DNA of 64,000 nucleotides from an uncultured Prevotellaceae bacterium (GTDB lineage: Bacteria > Bacteroidota > Bacteroidia > Bacteroidales > Bacteroidaceae), in assembly GCA_902780635.1 (NCBI GenBank), contig CACZGH010000007.1, positions 62,001-126,000 on the forward strand, given 5' to 3'. Shown here one piece after another: positions 8,511 to 18,835 of the stretch (the first letter of the stretch is position 1; each line of letters opens with the position of its first letter). A model generated the notes under the pieces. The model had not been told where the DNA came from, ran no database searches, and saw only the letters and a program-made list of their open reading frames with translations. A program made the position numbers and the translations under genes.

Positions 8511-9851
8511 TTAGTAGGCAGACACGCCACCGTTGCCACGGGTATGTCCAGCATTCAACAGTCCGTCATAGTGACGCATCATCAGATGACTCTGAATCTG
8601 CTGCAAGGTGTCGATGACCACACCGACAAGGATGAGCAGTGAAGTGCCACCAAAGAACTGTGCGAATCCCTGCTTCACGTCAAGCAGTCCGGCGAGTGCC
8701 GGCATGATGGCGATGAAAGCGATGAACAACGAGCCAGGAAACGTGATGCGTGACATGACTGTGTCGATGTAGTCGGCAGTCGGTTTTCCAGGCTTCACAC
8801 CAGGAATGAATCCATTGTTGCGTTTCATATCCTCAGCCATCTGTGTGGGGTTGAGTGTGATGGCAGTGTAGAAATAGGTGAACGCAATGATGAGGGCCGC
8901 AAAGATGATGTTGTACAACAGACTGGTATGGTCCATGAGCGACCGCATCACATAATTGGTGCTATTGGTGGAATACTGCACGATGGCGAGTGGTATGAAC
9001 ATGAGAGCCTGTGCGAAGATGATAGGCATCACGTTGGCAGCGAAGAGCTTGAGCGGGATGTACTGACGTGCACCACCGTAAGTCTTGTTGCCCTGCACGC
9101 GGCGCGCATACTGCACTGGCACTTTTCTGACTGCCTGTACGAGAAGTATGGCAGCACAAACCACCGCAAAGAGGATGAGCAATTCGATAATGAACATGAC
9201 GAGACCACCACCTGTGACAGCGGTCAATCTTGAAGACACCTCCTGTGCGAATGAGGACGGCAGACGTGCGATGATACCAATCATAATGATGAGTGAGATA
9301 CCATTACCGACGCCTTTGTCCGTGATGCGCTCACCAAGCCATAGGATGAACATACTGCCAGCGGCAAGTATGATGGTAGCAGGAAGAATGAAAGCCTGCC
9401 AGGAGATGCCAGTGGTCAGTGCGCCTGCCGACTGCATCTTCAGGTTCATCAGGTACGACGGGGCCTGGAAGACGAGTATAAACACGGTCAGCACCCTGGT
9501 GTACCACATGATTTTCTTCCGTCCACTCTCACCCTCACGCTGCATCTTCTGGAAATAAGGTACAGCGACAGCGAGCAACTGCATGACGATAGATGCGGAG
9601 ATGTATGGCATGATACCCAATGCGAAGATAGAAGCATTGGAGAAAGCGCCACCCGAGAACATGTCAAGCAATGACATGAGACCTCCCTCGGTCTGCTCAT
9701 GCATGTTAGCCAACTTGGTCGAGTCGATGCCAGGAAGCACCACAAACGATCCGAAACGATAGATTGCAGTGAACAGGATGGTGATGAGGATTCGCTGACG
9801 CAAATCCTCCACCTTCCAGATATTCTTCAGTGTCTCGATAAACTTTTTCAT
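8511..9851 (-). CDS. secY: Protein translocase subunit SecY
   Basis: SecY is the pore of the SecYEG channel in the inner membrane. The 446-residue protein has about ten hydrophobic segments. It starts with the amphipathic helix FIETLKNIWKVEDLRQRILITI and the first transmembrane helix. The plug-proximal GGAFSNASIFALGIMPYISA and the loop ARRVQGNKTYGGARQYIPLK are typical. It lies 4 bp after rplO within the ribosomal operon, as in most bacteria, so supply of the channel follows ribosome production. Confidence 0.96.
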   Translation of the reverse strand: MKKFIETLKNIWKVEDLRQRILITILFTAIYRFGSFVVLPGIDSTKLANMHEQTEGGLMSLLDMFSGGAFSNASIFALGIMPYISASIVMQLLAVAVPYFQKMQREGESGRKKIMWYTRVLTVFILVFQAPSYLMNLKMQSAGALTTGISWQAFILPATIILAAGSMFILWLGERITDKGVGNGISLIIMIGIIARLPSSFAQEVSSRLTAVTGGGLVMFIIELLILFAVVCAAILLVQAVRKVPVQYARRVQGNKTYGGARQYIPLKLFAANVMPIIFAQALMFIPLAIVQYSTNSTNYVMRSLMDHTSLLYNIIFAALIIAFTYFYTAITLNPTQMAEDMKRNNGFIPGVKPGKPTADYIDTVMSRITFPGSLFIAFIAIMPALAGLLDVKQGFAQFFGGTSLLILVGVVIDTLQQIQSHLMMRHYDGLLNAGHTRGNGGVSAY

Positions 9852-9855
9852 TTAC

Positions 9856-10302
9856 TTAGATTATAGTTGTGTTACCACCAGCTGCCTTGATCACTTCCTC
9901 GGCAGTTTTAGAGAAGGCGTGAGCCTCCACCTGCAGAGCCAGCTTCAACTCGCCGACACCCAGGATCTTGACCAGTTCCTTGCCATTGGTATAACCAGCA
10001 GCCTTGAGCTCCTGAATACCAATCTTGGTGAGACCCTTCTTCTCGGCCACCTTCTGCAAGGTAGACACATTGACAGCGACATACTCCTTATGGTTGATAT
10101 TTTTGAAACCAGCCTTTGGTACACGGCGCTGCAATGGCATCTGACCGCCTTCGAATCCAATTTTTCTCTTGTAGCCAGAACGAGACTTTGCTCCTTTATG
10201 ACCGCGTGTAGAGGTGCCACCGAGACCTGAGCCTGGGCCGCGACCGATGCGACGGCGTGAGTGAGTAGAGCCTGCTGCCGGTTTTAGATTGTGCAATTTC
10301 AT
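9856..10302 (-). CDS. rplO: 50S ribosomal protein L15
   Basis: L15 is a late-assembly protein that binds 23S rRNA. The 148-residue protein begins [20 protein letters not shown] and has the extended Gly/Arg-rich N-terminal tail ([20 protein letters not shown]) that threads into rRNA, then the globular C-terminal domain. Length and order (rpmD-rplO-secY) are normal. Confidence 0.96.
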   Translation of the reverse strand: MKLHNLKPAAGSTHSRRRIGRGPGSGLGGTSTRGHKGAKSRSGYKRKIGFEGGQMPLQRRVPKAGFKNINHKEYVAVNVSTLQKVAEKKGLTKIGIQELKAAGYTNGKELVKILGVGELKLALQVEAHAFSKTAEEVIKAAGGNTTII

Positions 10303-10327
10303 ATTTTTTTGCTTTTAAACTGATTAA

Positions 10328-10504
10328 TTATTCAACTACGGTCACCAGGTGATGTACTTTTCTGATCATACCCCTGATAGAAGGGCAGTCCTCTTTCTCG
10401 ACCACCTGAGATATTTTGTGCAGGCCAAGTGCCTTGAGAGTGCGCTTCTGGTCGATAGGATAACCGATCTTACTTTTAATCTGCTTGATTTTTATTGTTG
10501 CCAT
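10328..10504 (-). CDS. rpmD: 50S ribosomal protein L30
   Basis: This is a 58-residue protein on the minus strand. It begins [20 protein letters not shown] and ends VHHLVTVVE, with the L30 pattern of an initial beta strand, [10 protein letters not shown] helix and GMIRKV strand. The length is normal. It sits between rpsE and rplO, where L30 is expected, 12 bp from the former. Confidence 0.94.
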   Translation of the reverse strand: MATIKIKQIKSKIGYPIDQKRTLKALGLHKISQVVEKEDCPSIRGMIRKVHHLVTVVE

Positions 10505-10516
10505 ATCAAAAACTCC

Positions 10517-11029
10517 TTATCCTCTAAAAACTTTTTGCATAGAAATACCACGAACACCAGCCACAGTGTAAGCGTCACGCATCTCTGAGAGGGCTTTGAT
10601 AGTGGCTTTGACGAGATTGTGAGGGTTGGATGAGCCTTTTGACTTGGCGAGCACGTCTCTGATGCCAGCGCTCTCAAGCACGGCACGCATAGCACCACCA
10701 GCCACCATACCTGTACCAGGAGCAGCAGGTTTGAGGAACACTTTTGCGCCACCGTATGACACTTCCATCTCATGAGGGATGGTGCCCTTGAGGACAGACA
10801 CTTTCACAAGGTTTTTCTTGGCAGCTTCCACGCCTTTTGCGATAGCGGCGGTGACCTCACCAGCCTTGCCCAGACCCCATCCGATGACGCCGTTACCGTC
10901 ACCTACAACGACGATGGCAGCAAATGTGAACGTACGTCCACCCTTTGTCACCTTGGTGACACGGTTGATGGCCACGAGGCTGTCTTTTAACTCTACGTCA
11001 CTGTTGATTTTCACTTTATTCATTGCCAT
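10517..11029 (-). CDS. rpsE: 30S ribosomal protein S5
   Basis: S5 helps translational accuracy and mRNA unwinding at the entry channel. The 170-residue protein has the double-stranded RNA-binding domain ([20 protein letters not shown], about 16-80) and the C-terminal S5 domain ([22 protein letters not shown] and [20 protein letters not shown]). A second ATG two codons downstream cannot be excluded as the start. Spacing to rplR is 6 bp. Confidence 0.96.
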   Translation of the reverse strand: MAMNKVKINSDVELKDSLVAINRVTKVTKGGRTFTFAAIVVVGDGNGVIGWGLGKAGEVTAAIAKGVEAAKKNLVKVSVLKGTIPHEMEVSYGGAKVFLKPAAPGTGMVAGGAMRAVLESAGIRDVLAKSKGSSNPHNLVKATIKALSEMRDAYTVAGVRGISMQKVFRG

Positions 11030-11035
11030 AATCGT

Positions 11036-11380
11036 TTAAAATTTAAGTCCACCTTTACGGGCTGCGTCAGCCAGTTGTTTCACTCTGCCATGATAGAGAT
11101 ATCCATTGCGGTCGAAAACCACGGCTGTGATGCCAGCGGCCTTTGCCTTCTCAGCAATGAGTTCTCCCACTTTCTCAGCCTGCTGCACCTTGGGCATCTT
11201 CTCGAGTCCGAGCGAAGAGGCAGAAGCCAGCGTAGTGCCGGTGAGGTCGTTGATGACCTGCACATAGATCTGCTTATTGCTGCGGAAGACGCTCATACGT
11301 GGGCGCTCAGCGGTACCATTCACTTTCTTGCGAATTCTATATTTGATTTTAATTCGTCTTTCTTCTTTCTTTGTTGTCAT
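11036..11380 (-). CDS. rplR: 50S ribosomal protein L18
   Basis: L18 helps bring 5S rRNA into the large subunit. The 114-residue protein starts [20 protein letters not shown] and shows [20 protein letters not shown] and the C-terminal [21 protein letters not shown] chose the ATG at 11378-11380; an alternative three codons upstream gives MTIMTTKK and matches the family less well. It sits between rplF and rpsE as usual. Confidence 0.95.
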   Translation of the reverse strand: MTTKKEERRIKIKYRIRKKVNGTAERPRMSVFRSNKQIYVQVINDLTGTTLASASSLGLEKMPKVQQAEKVGELIAEKAKAAGITAVVFDRNGYLYHGRVKQLADAARKGGLKF

Positions 11381-11398
11381 AATCGTCAATTGTTAAAA

Positions 11399-11968
11399 TT
11401 ACTTAGCTGAAGCTGACTTACCAGACTTCCTGCGGATGACCTCACCCTTGAACAGGACACCCTTGCCCTTGTATGGCTCAGGTTTACGGAAAGAGCGAAT
11501 TTTTGCACAGATGAGACCGAGCAGTTGCTTGTCGCATGACTCGAGCATGATGACCGGGTTCTGGTTTCTCTCAGACTTTGTCTCCACCTTAACCTCTGGT
11601 GGGAGCTGAATGAAGATGGGGTGTGTATATCCGAGTGCGAACTCGAGTATGTTCCCCTGGTTGGACACGCGGTATCCTACACCTACGAGCTCCAGAGTCT
11701 TCTGGAATCCCTGGCTGACACCTACAACCATATTGTTTACCAGTGCGCGGTACAGTCCATGGAAAGCTTGTTTCTGCTTGATATTGACGGGGCTGTTCTC
11801 GTCTACCTCGAAAGTCATCTCACCATTCTCGATGTTCACTTTGATGGAGGGGTCCACCCGCTGTGAAAGTTCGCCTTTGGGGCCTTTTACGGTGATGACA
11901 CCATCTTTGTCTTGTTTGACCTCTACACCTGCGGGGATATTGATGGGCAATTTACCTATTCTTGACAT
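11399..11968 (-). CDS. rplF: 50S ribosomal protein L6
   Basis: L6 lies near the sarcin-ricin loop and factor-binding site. The 189-residue protein has two L6 repeats of the same alpha/beta fold: MSRIGKLPINIPAGVEVKQD at the start, then the second with GYTHPIFIQLPPEVKVETKS and the end KPEPYKGKGVLFKGEVIRRK. Unusually for this genome, a strong Shine-Dalgarno AGGAGG lies about 9 nt before the ATG, directly after the rpsH stop codon. Confidence 0.96.
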   Translation of the reverse strand: MSRIGKLPINIPAGVEVKQDKDGVITVKGPKGELSQRVDPSIKVNIENGEMTFEVDENSPVNIKQKQAFHGLYRALVNNMVVGVSQGFQKTLELVGVGYRVSNQGNILEFALGYTHPIFIQLPPEVKVETKSERNQNPVIMLESCDKQLLGLICAKIRSFRKPEPYKGKGVLFKGEVIRRKSGKSASAK

Positions 11969-11983
11969 ATCGTATCCTCCTAA

Positions 11984-12379
11984 TTAATATACATAACAAA
12001 GCACCTCGCCACCAATCTTGAGCTCAGCGGCCTCTTTGTCAGTCATTACACCTTTGGATGTAGATAAGATAGCAATACCTAATCCGTTGATAACTCTCGG
12101 CATGTCCTTGTAACCGGTGTATTTCCGGAGACCAGGAGTGGAAACTCTCTTGAGTTTCTTGATAGCGTTGACCTTAGTGGCGGGGTCGTACTTAAGAGCG
12201 ACCTTGATGGAGCCCTGAGGTCCGTCCTCAATGAATTTGTAATTGAGGATGTAACCTTTGTCGAAGAGGATCTTTGTGATCTCCTTCTTGAGGTTGGAGG
12301 CAGGAATCTCTACTACACGGTGATGTGCCATGATAGCGTTTCTGAGCCTCGTCAGATAATCTGCAATTGGATCTGTCAT
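11984..12379 (-). CDS. rpsH: 30S ribosomal protein S8
   Basis: S8 is a primary 16S rRNA-binding protein and, in Escherichia coli, the repressor of the spc operon. The 131-residue protein starts MTDPIADYLTRLRNAIMAHH and ends with the family signature STSKGVMTDKEAAELKIGGEVLCYVY. The longer frame beginning 13 codons upstream has no S8 similarity, so I use the ATG at 12377-12379. The 72-bp gap to rpsN holds a short GC-rich hairpin (12401-12415, TCGGG/CCCGA), whose role is unknown. Confidence 0.96.
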   Translation of the reverse strand: MTDPIADYLTRLRNAIMAHHRVVEIPASNLKKEITKILFDKGYILNYKFIEDGPQGSIKVALKYDPATKVNAIKKLKRVSTPGLRKYTGYKDMPRVINGLGIAILSTSKGVMTDKEAAELKIGGEVLCYVY

Positions 12380-12451
12380 AAATTGTTTTTGTTTAATTAA
12401 TCGGGACTGCCCCGACAATATTAAATACTATAAAAAAAGATGCTCACCTGT

Positions 12452-12754
12452 TTACCAGCTTGCTTTCTTCACGCCCGGAATGAGTCCTGCGGAAGCCATC
12501 TCCCTGAACTGGATACGGGAGAGTCCGAACTGGCGGATATATCCCTTTGGTCTGCCGGTGATCTTGCAACGATTGTGCAGGCGGATAGGGTTGGCATTGC
12601 GTGGTATGCTCTGCAGCTTTCGTGCGGCCTCGTATGCCTCCATGGGGTCATCGCTGGTGGCAATGATTTTCTTGAGTGCAGCTCTTTTCTCTGCATACTT
12701 AGCAACCATTCTGGCTCTTTTGACCTCGCGGGCCTTCATTGATTCTTTTGCCAT
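12452..12754 (-). CDS. rpsN: 30S ribosomal protein S14, zinc-free form
   Basis: S14 is in the head of the small subunit. The 100-residue protein starts [20 protein letters not shown] and ends [20 protein letters not shown] followed by [10 protein letters not shown]. It is the long form and has only one cysteine ([12 protein letters not shown]), so it lacks the four-cysteine zinc site of the short S14 type and should not depend on zinc. It lies 5 bp after rplE. Confidence 0.96.
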   Translation of the reverse strand: MAKESMKAREVKRARMVAKYAEKRAALKKIIATSDDPMEAYEAARKLQSIPRNANPIRLHNRCKITGRPKGYIRQFGLSRIQFREMASAGLIPGVKKASW

Positions 12755-12759
12755 GTTGT

Positions 12760-13314
12760 TTATGCGTTTTTAGCGTTCTTGAATGGTAGGCCGAAAGCCT
12801 TGAGCAGCTCGTATCCCTCCTCGTCAGTCTTAGCTGAAGTGACGAAAGTGATATTCATGCCCTGTATACGGTCTATTGTGTCGAGGTTGATCTCAGGGAA
12901 GATGATTTGCTCGTCGATGCCAAGGGTGTAGTTGCCCCTGCCGTCAAACTTGCTCTCGATGCCTTTGAAGTCGCGGATACGCGGCAGAGCCACTCTGATG
13001 AGTTTCTCGAGGAACTCGTACATGCGCTCGCGGCGGAGGGTCACCATGACACCGATAGGCATCTTCTTACGAAGCTTGAAGTTGGCGATATCCTTCTTTG
13101 AGTAGGTAGCCACTGCCTTCTGTCCAGTGATGGTGGTGAGCTCGTTGATAGCGACATCGATGATTTTCTTCTCCTGTGTGGCATCTCCGAGACCCTGGTT
13201 GATCACGATTTTCTTGAGCACTGGAATCTGCATGTTTGAAGTGTAGTTGAACTGCTTCTTCAACGCTGGTGCGATGCTCTCGATGTATTGTGTCTTTAAC
13301 TGTGCTGTATTCAT
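12760..13314 (-). CDS. rplE: 50S ribosomal protein L5
   Basis: L5 binds 5S rRNA and forms bridge B1b with the small subunit. The 184-residue protein shows [20 protein letters not shown], the loop [20 protein letters not shown] and the C-terminal [20 protein letters not shown]. Its ATG overlaps the rplX stop codon by one base (TAATG), so translational coupling is likely. Confidence 0.96.
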   Translation of the reverse strand: MNTAQLKTQYIESIAPALKKQFNYTSNMQIPVLKKIVINQGLGDATQEKKIIDVAINELTTITGQKAVATYSKKDIANFKLRKKMPIGVMVTLRRERMYEFLEKLIRVALPRIRDFKGIESKFDGRGNYTLGIDEQIIFPEINLDTIDRIQGMNITFVTSAKTDEEGYELLKAFGLPFKNAKNA

Positions 13315-13634
13315 TATTTGATCTCCTCTCCAGATTTTTTAGCGATTCTAACTTTCTTGCCATCTTCTTTGACTTGGATGGCAATACGTGTTGCCTTGCC
13401 ACTCTTAGGGTCGATCAGGCTCAGATTAGAGATATGAATAGGTGCCTCGACTTTGACGAAACCACCCTGTGGATGCTTTGCGGAGGGTTTTGAGCTTTTT
13501 GTGACGATGTTGACACCCTCGACGATGGCCTTCTGCTTCTCCCTGAGCATCTGCAGCACTTTACCTGTCTTGCCTTTATCCTCTCCGGATATGACAATGA
13601 CTGTGTCGCCTTTCTTGATATGTAACTTTGTCAT
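13314..13634 (-). CDS. rplX: 50S ribosomal protein L24
   Basis: L24 is an assembly initiator with a KOW motif. The 106-residue protein begins [20 protein letters not shown] followed by GKTGKVL, the KOW signature, and continues with [20 protein letters not shown]. Order rplN-rplX-rplE is conserved. The stop codon overlaps the rplE start by one base. Confidence 0.96.
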   Translation of the reverse strand: MTKLHIKKGDTVIVISGEDKGKTGKVLQMLREKQKAIVEGVNIVTKSSKPSAKHPQGGFVKVEAPIHISNLSLIDPKSGKATRIAIQVKEDGKKVRIAKKSGEEIK

Positions 13635-13655
13635 TACTTTTACTTCTTTAAAATG

Positions 13656-14021
13656 TTATAGAACCTCTGGTGCGAGTGACACCACCTTCATGTTGACGGC
13701 GCGCAACTCACGTGCCACGGGGCCGAAGATACGGCTGCCACGGAGCTCACCGGCATTGTTGAGAAGTACGCATGCATTGTCGTCGAAGCGGATATAGGAG
13801 CCGTCGGCTCTTCTTATCTCCTTTTTGGTGCGTACGATCAAAGCCTTAGAGACAGTGCCTTTCTTGAGGTCGCTTGAAGGAATCACATTTTTCACTGATA
13901 CGACGATGATGTCGCCTACGCTTGCATAGCGACGGCGTGTACCGCCGAGCACTCTGATGCAGAGGGCCTCTCGCCCGCCGCTGTTGTCGCAAATGGTAAG
14001 TCTTGTTTCTGCCTGTATCAT
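13656..14021 (-). CDS. rplN: 50S ribosomal protein L14
   Basis: L14 contacts 16S rRNA in bridges B5 and B8. The 121-residue protein begins [20 protein letters not shown] and contains [20 protein letters not shown], the usual C-terminal signature. Its start codon lies only 2 bp after the rpsQ stop codon. Confidence 0.96.
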   Translation of the reverse strand: MIQAETRLTICDNSGGREALCIRVLGGTRRRYASVGDIIVVSVKNVIPSSDLKKGTVSKALIVRTKKEIRRADGSYIRFDDNACVLLNNAGELRGSRIFGPVARELRAVNMKVVSLAPEVL

Positions 14022-14023
14022 GA

Positions 14024-14290
14024 TTACTTAGCTTTTTCGATTATTTGAACCAATCTCCATCTCTTTGTTTTGCTCAAAGGACGGGTTTCCATAATGAGTA
14101 CGGTGTCACCGATGTTAGCCTCATTTTTCTCATCGTGTGCATGATATTTCTTTGTCTTCTGCACAAACTTGCCATAGATAGGGTGCATCTCTTTGAACTT
14201 TGCTGCAATAACAATGGTTTTATCCATTTTGTTGCTGATTACCACACCCTGTCTTGTCTTTCTTAAATTTCTTGTTTCCATCTGGGCCAT
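14024..14290 (-). CDS. rpsQ: 30S ribosomal protein S17
   Basis: S17 is a primary OB-fold binder of 16S rRNA. The 88-residue protein has [20 protein letters not shown] and the signature [21 protein letters not shown] start at METRNLRK (14279-14281) would shorten it by three residues and fits the family equally well. The gap to rpmC is 2 bp, so coupling is likely. Confidence 0.95.
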   Translation of the reverse strand: MAQMETRNLRKTRQGVVISNKMDKTIVIAAKFKEMHPIYGKFVQKTKKYHAHDEKNEANIGDTVLIMETRPLSKTKRWRLVQIIEKAK

Positions 14291-14292
14291 TG

Positions 14293-14487
14293 TTATTTGT
14301 TAAGTTCTCTCTGACGAAGTACTGTCTTCATACGTGCTATGTCACGACGCACCAACTTAATCTGTGATGGATTCTCCAGAGGTGTGATAGCGTGGTTGAG
14401 CTTCATTTTCTGCAGCTGCTCAACGGTGGCCTCCAGTCGCTCTACCAAGTCCTGAGTGGTGAGCTCATTTATTTCATTAATCTTCAT
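14293..14487 (-). CDS. rpmC: 50S ribosomal protein L29
   Basis: L29 lies beside the peptide exit tunnel with L23 and takes part in docking signal recognition particle and trigger factor. The 64-residue all-helical protein starts [20 protein letters not shown] and ends [18 protein letters not shown]. Length and position between rplP and rpsQ are normal. Confidence 0.95.
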   Translation of the reverse strand: MKINEINELTTQDLVERLEATVEQLQKMKLNHAITPLENPSQIKLVRRDIARMKTVLRQRELNK

Positions 14488-14490
14488 AGT

Positions 14491-14919
14491 TTATGCGTTT
14501 TTATCAAAATCACGTCTTACAACAAACTTAGTTTTCACGGGCAGTTTCTGTGCAGCAAGGCGGAGAGCCTCTTTTGCGATGTCAAAACTGACGCCTTCTA
14601 CTTCGAAGAGGATGCGTCCTGGTGTGACAGGTGCGACCCATCCTGCGGGATCACCTTTACCTTTACCCATACGTACGTCAGCGGGCTTGCGTGTGATAGG
14701 TTTATCGGGGAAGATGCGGATCCAGACCTGTCCCTCACGCTGCATGTATCTGTTGACGGCTACACGGGCAGCCTCAATCTGCCGGCTGTCAATCCATTTG
14801 GCTTCGAGAGTCTTGATGCCGAACGAACCGAAAGCGAGCTGTGTACCTCTGTGCGCATTGCCTTTGTTGCCGCGCCCGTCCTGAGGTCTTCTATATTTTA
14901 CTCTTTTTGGCTGTAACAT
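14491..14919 (-). CDS. rplP: 50S ribosomal protein L16
   Basis: L16 organises the A-site side of the peptidyl transferase region. The 142-residue protein starts [20 protein letters not shown] and has the family motifs [20 protein letters not shown] and [20 protein letters not shown]. It sits 3 bp before rpmC and 17 bp after rpsC. Confidence 0.96.
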   Translation of the reverse strand: MLQPKRVKYRRPQDGRGNKGNAHRGTQLAFGSFGIKTLEAKWIDSRQIEAARVAVNRYMQREGQVWIRIFPDKPITRKPADVRMGKGKGDPAGWVAPVTPGRILFEVEGVSFDIAKEALRLAAQKLPVKTKFVVRRDFDKNA

Positions 14920-14936
14920 TGTACCTTCTTACTTTT

Positions 14937-15665
14937 TTAACGGTTATTGTTTCTCTTGCGGTTGCCACGTCCCTGGCGTCCACCGCCGCTTGGACGGCTG
15001 TTCTGCTTCTCCTGGGCGAAGTTGGGTGCGAGGTCGACCTTTCCATAGACCTCACCTCTGCAGATCCACACTTTGATACCAAGGATACCAACCTTGGTGA
15101 GGGCCTCTGCCTGGCAGTAGTCTACGTCAGCGCGGAAAGTGTGCAGAGGAGTACGTCCCTCTTTGTACATTTCCTTGCGTGCCATTTCAGCACCATTGAG
15201 GCGTCCTGTGATCTGTATTTTGATGCCCTCGGCTCCCGCGCGCATCGTATTGGCGATAGCCATTTTGATAGCTCTTCTGTAAGCGATCTTGCCCTCCACC
15301 TGGCGTGCCACGTTGGTAGCAACGATAGTGGCGTCGAGCTCTGGCTTTTTCACCTCATAGATATTGATCTGAATCTCTTTGTTGTAGAGTTTCTTCAGCT
15401 CTTCCTTCAGTTTGTCGACATCCTGTCCACCTTTTCCGATGACGATACCCGGACGGGCAGTGCAGATGGTGATGGTGACGAGTTTGAGCGTGCGTTCGAT
15501 GACAATCCTGGAGACGCTTGCATTGGCGAGTCTCTCATTGAGGTACTTACGGATTTTCTGGTCCTCGACCAGGTTTTCTCCGAAATTTTTGCCTCCGAAC
15601 CAATTTGAGTCCCATCCTCTGATAATACCGAGGCGGTTGCTTATTGGATTAACTTTCTGTCCCAT
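14937..15665 (-). CDS. rpsC: 30S ribosomal protein S3
   Basis: S3 helps form the mRNA entry channel. The 242-residue protein has the type II KH domain ([24 protein letters not shown] = GKGG) and the C-terminal domain ([20 protein letters not shown]). The C-terminus carries an extra Arg/Gly/Asn-rich tail (about 215-242, [17 protein letters not shown]) that is disordered in appearance. The order rplV-rpsC-rplP is standard. Confidence 0.96.
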   Translation of the reverse strand: MGQKVNPISNRLGIIRGWDSNWFGGKNFGENLVEDQKIRKYLNERLANASVSRIVIERTLKLVTITICTARPGIVIGKGGQDVDKLKEELKKLYNKEIQINIYEVKKPELDATIVATNVARQVEGKIAYRRAIKMAIANTMRAGAEGIKIQITGRLNGAEMARKEMYKEGRTPLHTFRADVDYCQAEALTKVGILGIKVWICRGEVYGKVDLAPNFAQEKQNSRPSGGGRQGRGNRKRNNNR

Positions 15666-15673
15666 TCTGCTTA

Positions 15674-16078
15674 TTATTTATCGTCATTAGTTTTAGAATC
15701 CACGAAAAGGGTCACATGGTTGCTGCGTTTGCGTATTCTGTAACCACGTCCTTGTGGTGCAGGTCTCATGCGTTTCATAGTCACACCCTCGTCGACGAAG
15801 ACGCGTGAAATATAGAGTTCACCATCCTCTGCCTTGCGGTCGTTTTTGGCTTCCCAGTTGGCCACAGCGGAGAGAAGGAGTTTCTCTACGTCGATGGCAG
15901 CGTTTTTCTTTGAGAATCTGAGTACGCCGAGGGCTCTGTTGACTTCCATTCCACGTATCATGTCAACGACATATCTCATTTTTCGTGGTGAGGAAGGTAC
16001 GCCTCTGAGTTTAGCGTAGTAGAGGCTTTTTGCGGCTTCTTTTCTTTTCTCAGCCGCGATACGTTTTCTTGCTCCCAT
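15674..16078 (-). CDS. rplV: 50S ribosomal protein L22
   Basis: L22 lines the nascent peptide tunnel through its long beta hairpin. The 134-residue protein has a basic N-terminal extension ([17 protein letters not shown]), then [20 protein letters not shown], and the tunnel hairpin [20 protein letters not shown]. Position between rpsS and rpsC is normal. Confidence 0.96.
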   Translation of the reverse strand: MGARKRIAAEKRKEAAKSLYYAKLRGVPSSPRKMRYVVDMIRGMEVNRALGVLRFSKKNAAIDVEKLLLSAVANWEAKNDRKAEDGELYISRVFVDEGVTMKRMRPAPQGRGYRIRKRSNHVTLFVDSKTNDDK

Positions 16079-16117
16079 TATTATTTATTTTTTATTTTCA
16101 AAGGGTTTGCCTGTTTA

Positions 16118-16384
16118 CTACTTTTTGTTGCCGGCATGTCCGCCGAATCTGCGTGTGGGTGCGAACTCTCCGAGCTTGTGTCCCACCATGTTCTCAGTGA
16201 TGTAAACAGGGATAAATTTGTTACCGTTATGAACTGCAACAGTGTGCCCCACGAAATCCGGGGAAATCATTGATGCTCTCGCCCATGTCTTGACGACTGT
16301 CTTTTTGCCGCTTTCGTTCATAGCGAGGATTTTCTTCTCCAGAGCTACGTTGATATACGGTCCTTTTTTAAGTGAACGACTCAT
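16118..16384 (-). CDS. rpsS: 30S ribosomal protein S19
   Basis: S19 pairs with S13 in the head of the small subunit. The 88-residue protein starts [20 protein letters not shown], contains the IHNGNK-like signature as [20 protein letters not shown], and ends [15 protein letters not shown]. Both the length and the order rplB-rpsS-rplV are as expected. Confidence 0.96.
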   Translation of the reverse strand: MSRSLKKGPYINVALEKKILAMNESGKKTVVKTWARASMISPDFVGHTVAVHNGNKFIPVYITENMVGHKLGEFAPTRRFGGHAGNKK

Positions 16385-16402
16385 AATTTACTCTTGTTAA
16401 CT

Positions 16403-17233
16403 TTATTTCTTCTTATTAGCTCTTTCGATAATATACTTGTTGGAGTGCTTCTTAGGAGCCCTTGTCTTGAGGCCCTTAGCATACAGACCAGTGCGTGAGC
16501 GTGGATGTCCACCTGACTGTCTTCCTTCGCCACCACCCATTGGGTGATCGTGTGGGTTCATGACGACACCACGGTTGTGTGGACGACGTCCGAGCCAGCG
16601 TGAGCGTCCGGCCTTACCTGACTGCTCAAGAGCGTGGTCTGAGTTTCCTACGCTACCTACGGTAGCTTTACAAGCAGAGAGAATCTGACGAGTCTCGCCT
16701 GAAGGTAGTTTGATAACGCAATAGCTACCCTCGCGTGAAGTCAACTGAGCGAAATTACCTGCCGAACGCACGAGCTTTGCGCCCTGTCCGGGTCTGAGCT
16801 CGATGTTGTGGATGACGGTACCAACTGGTATGTTGGCCAATGGGAGGGCGTTGCCTACTTCAGGAGCAGCCTCGGCTCCCGACATGAGTGTAGTGCCCAC
16901 TTGCAGTCCGATAGGAGCAATAATGTAGCGTTTTTCACCGTCAGCATAGTAGAGCAATGCGATGCGTGCCGATCTGTTGGGATCGTACTCGATTGTCTTG
17001 ACTACAGCTGGAACACCATCTTTCTCTCGTTTGAAGTCAATGAAACGGTATTTTCTCTTGTGTCCGCCGCCTCTGTAGCGTACAGTCATCTTACCGGTGT
17101 TGTTTCGTCCGCCGGTGGAACGTTTACCAAAAACGAGAGACTTCTCTGGTACGGATGCAGTAATCTCCTCGAACGTACCAATAATCTTGTGTCTTTGACC
17201 CGGAGTTACGGGTTTAAATTTACGTACTGCCAT
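16403..17233 (-). CDS. rplB: 50S ribosomal protein L2
   Basis: L2 is needed for subunit association and peptidyl transferase activity. The 276-residue protein has the N-terminal OB-like fold and the conserved C-terminal region [20 protein letters not shown], which contains the histidine region near the active centre. The basic tail ends [15 protein letters not shown]. It is 6 bp after rplW. Confidence 0.97.
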   Translation of the reverse strand: MAVRKFKPVTPGQRHKIIGTFEEITASVPEKSLVFGKRSTGGRNNTGKMTVRYRGGGHKRKYRFIDFKREKDGVPAVVKTIEYDPNRSARIALLYYADGEKRYIIAPIGLQVGTTLMSGAEAAPEVGNALPLANIPVGTVIHNIELRPGQGAKLVRSAGNFAQLTSREGSYCVIKLPSGETRQILSACKATVGSVGNSDHALEQSGKAGRSRWLGRRPHNRGVVMNPHDHPMGGGEGRQSGGHPRSRTGLYAKGLKTRAPKKHSNKYIIERANKKK

Positions 17234-17239
17234 TTTTTA

Positions 17240-17533
17240 TTAAATATTGCTGTAAAAATCAATTGTGTCGCCCTCTTTGAGTGTTACGATGGCTTTTTTG
17301 AACGCGCTCTTCTGGCCTTTCACAAGCCCAGCCTTTGTATAGCGCTGTGAGCGCTTTCCAGAGAACAGCAGCGTGTTGACATCGATAACAGTGACATTAT
17401 ACAACCGCTCGATTTCCTCCTTGATTTGCAGTTTGTTGGCCTCTGGTAAAACGATGAAGCCAAAGCGGTTGGGGCGTTTGTCAGTGATCTTGGTCATTTT
17501 CTCAGTGACCAGGGGTCTCAAAATAAATCCCAT
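17240..17533 (-). CDS. rplW: 50S ribosomal protein L23
   Basis: L23 is the main docking site for trigger factor and SRP at the tunnel exit. The 97-residue protein starts MGFILRPLVTEKMTKITDKR, the family pattern, and has a short internal loop. A purine-rich AAGGAGA stretch lies 8-10 nt before the ATG. It sits between rplD and rplB. Confidence 0.96.
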   Translation of the reverse strand: MGFILRPLVTEKMTKITDKRPNRFGFIVLPEANKLQIKEEIERLYNVTVIDVNTLLFSGKRSQRYTKAGLVKGQKSAFKKAIVTLKEGDTIDFYSNI

Positions 17534-17548
17534 TTTCTGTCTCCTTGA

Positions 17549-18178
17549 TTATTTAGTTAAGATTCCGTCGATTGTCTTGAGCGAATTTTCGGTCACAACA
17601 AGAACATCAGCATTCAACACTTTGTAAGTATTGAGTGATGATGCAAGTATAACCTCGGAACGCTGCAGGTTACGAGCCGACAAATATACGTTTTTATTTG
17701 CTTCTGGCAAAACCATGAGAAGTTTCTTTCCCTCGACTTTAAGATTTTTAGTAATATTTAAGAATTCTTTAGTCTTGGGTGCGTCCATTGTGAAGTCCTC
17801 GATGATGATGATAGCGTTCTCCTGAGCTTTGTATGAGAGGGCGCTCTTACGTGCGAGTTCTTTCACTTTCTTGTTGAGTTTGAAGCGATAGTCACGTGGT
17901 CTTGGTCCAAACACTCTACCACCACCCTTCATGAGGGGTGAGTTGATGTCGCCATGACGTGCGCCGCCTCCACCTTTCTGTCTTCCGAGCTTGCGTGTGG
18001 ATCCAGCATGCTCACTTCTCTCCTTGGCTTTTGCAGTGCCTTGGCGCTGGTTGGCCAGATATTGCTTCACGTCGAGGTAAAGCACATGGTCATTGGGCTC
18101 GATGCCGTAGATATCGTCGTTGAGAGTGACTGTTCTTCCGGTCTCCTGACCTTTGATGTTTAATACGCTGATTTCCAT
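17549..18178 (-). CDS. rplD: 50S ribosomal protein L4
   Basis: L4 is a tunnel-constriction protein. In gamma-proteobacteria it also represses the S10 operon by attenuation at the leader. The 209-residue protein has the extended loop rich in basic and glycine residues ([20 protein letters not shown], about 58-77) and the globular C-terminal half ([20 protein letters not shown]). Its start overlaps the rplC stop by one base. Whether it regulates the rplC leader of this genome is unknown, but that leader has a long stem-loop at 18836-18892. Confidence 0.96.
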   Translation of the reverse strand: MEISVLNIKGQETGRTVTLNDDIYGIEPNDHVLYLDVKQYLANQRQGTAKAKERSEHAGSTRKLGRQKGGGGARHGDINSPLMKGGGRVFGPRPRDYRFKLNKKVKELARKSALSYKAQENAIIIIEDFTMDAPKTKEFLNITKNLKVEGKKLLMVLPEANKNVYLSARNLQRSEVILASSLNTYKVLNADVLVVTENSLKTIDGILTK

Positions 18179-18792
18179 TATTTCTCAATTAAGACAGTTG
18201 AACCATTCCATCCGGCGACCGATCCTTTGACGAGGATAAGGTTGTGCTCCGGTATGACTTTTAACACTTTGAGGTTCTGAGTTGTGACTCTGTCGCCACC
18301 CATGTGGCCGGCCATTCTCATTCCCTTGAACACTTTAGCGGGATACGAGCAGGCGCCGATTGAACCCGGTTTGCGGGCGCGGTCGTCCTGTCCGTGAGTA
18401 CTCTGTCCTACACCGCCGAATCCGTGACGCTTCATGACGCCCTGAAAACCTTTACCTTTTGATGTTCCTACGACGTCGACGAACTCTGAGTCGCTGAAGA
18501 TCTCTACGGTGATGGTGTCTCCGAGGTTGTACTCCTCGTCGAATTTGAACTCGGCCAAGTGCTTTTTCGGTGTTGTCCCTGCTTTCTTGAAGATTCCCAT
18601 GAGAGCTTTGGTAGTGTTTTTCTCCTTAGCCTCAGCAAATCCCAGTTGGAAAGCGCTATAGCCGTCTTTTTCGACAGTTTTCACCTGGGTGACAACACAA
18701 GGACCAGCTTCGATAACAGTGCACGGCACATTTTTACCGTCGGCACTGAAAACGGATGTCATTCCGATTTTTTTTCCAATTAATCCTGGCAT
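18178..18792 (-). CDS. rplC: 50S ribosomal protein L3
   Basis: L3 is an assembly initiator reaching to the peptidyl transferase centre. The 204-residue protein starts [20 protein letters not shown] and has the signature [20 protein letters not shown] and [20 protein letters not shown]. It is the first gene of the long ribosomal transcription unit, because a terminator and a consensus promoter separate it from rpsJ. Its leader is about 180 nt. Confidence 0.97.
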   Translation of the reverse strand: MPGLIGKKIGMTSVFSADGKNVPCTVIEAGPCVVTQVKTVEKDGYSAFQLGFAEAKEKNTTKALMGIFKKAGTTPKKHLAEFKFDEEYNLGDTITVEIFSDSEFVDVVGTSKGKGFQGVMKRHGFGGVGQSTHGQDDRARKPGSIGACSYPAKVFKGMRMAGHMGGDRVTTQNLKVLKVIPEHNLILVKGSVAGWNGSTVLIEK

Positions 18793-18835
18793 TTCAGTTT
18801 TAAGTTAAAAAAATGATGTAAATATGAATAATCTT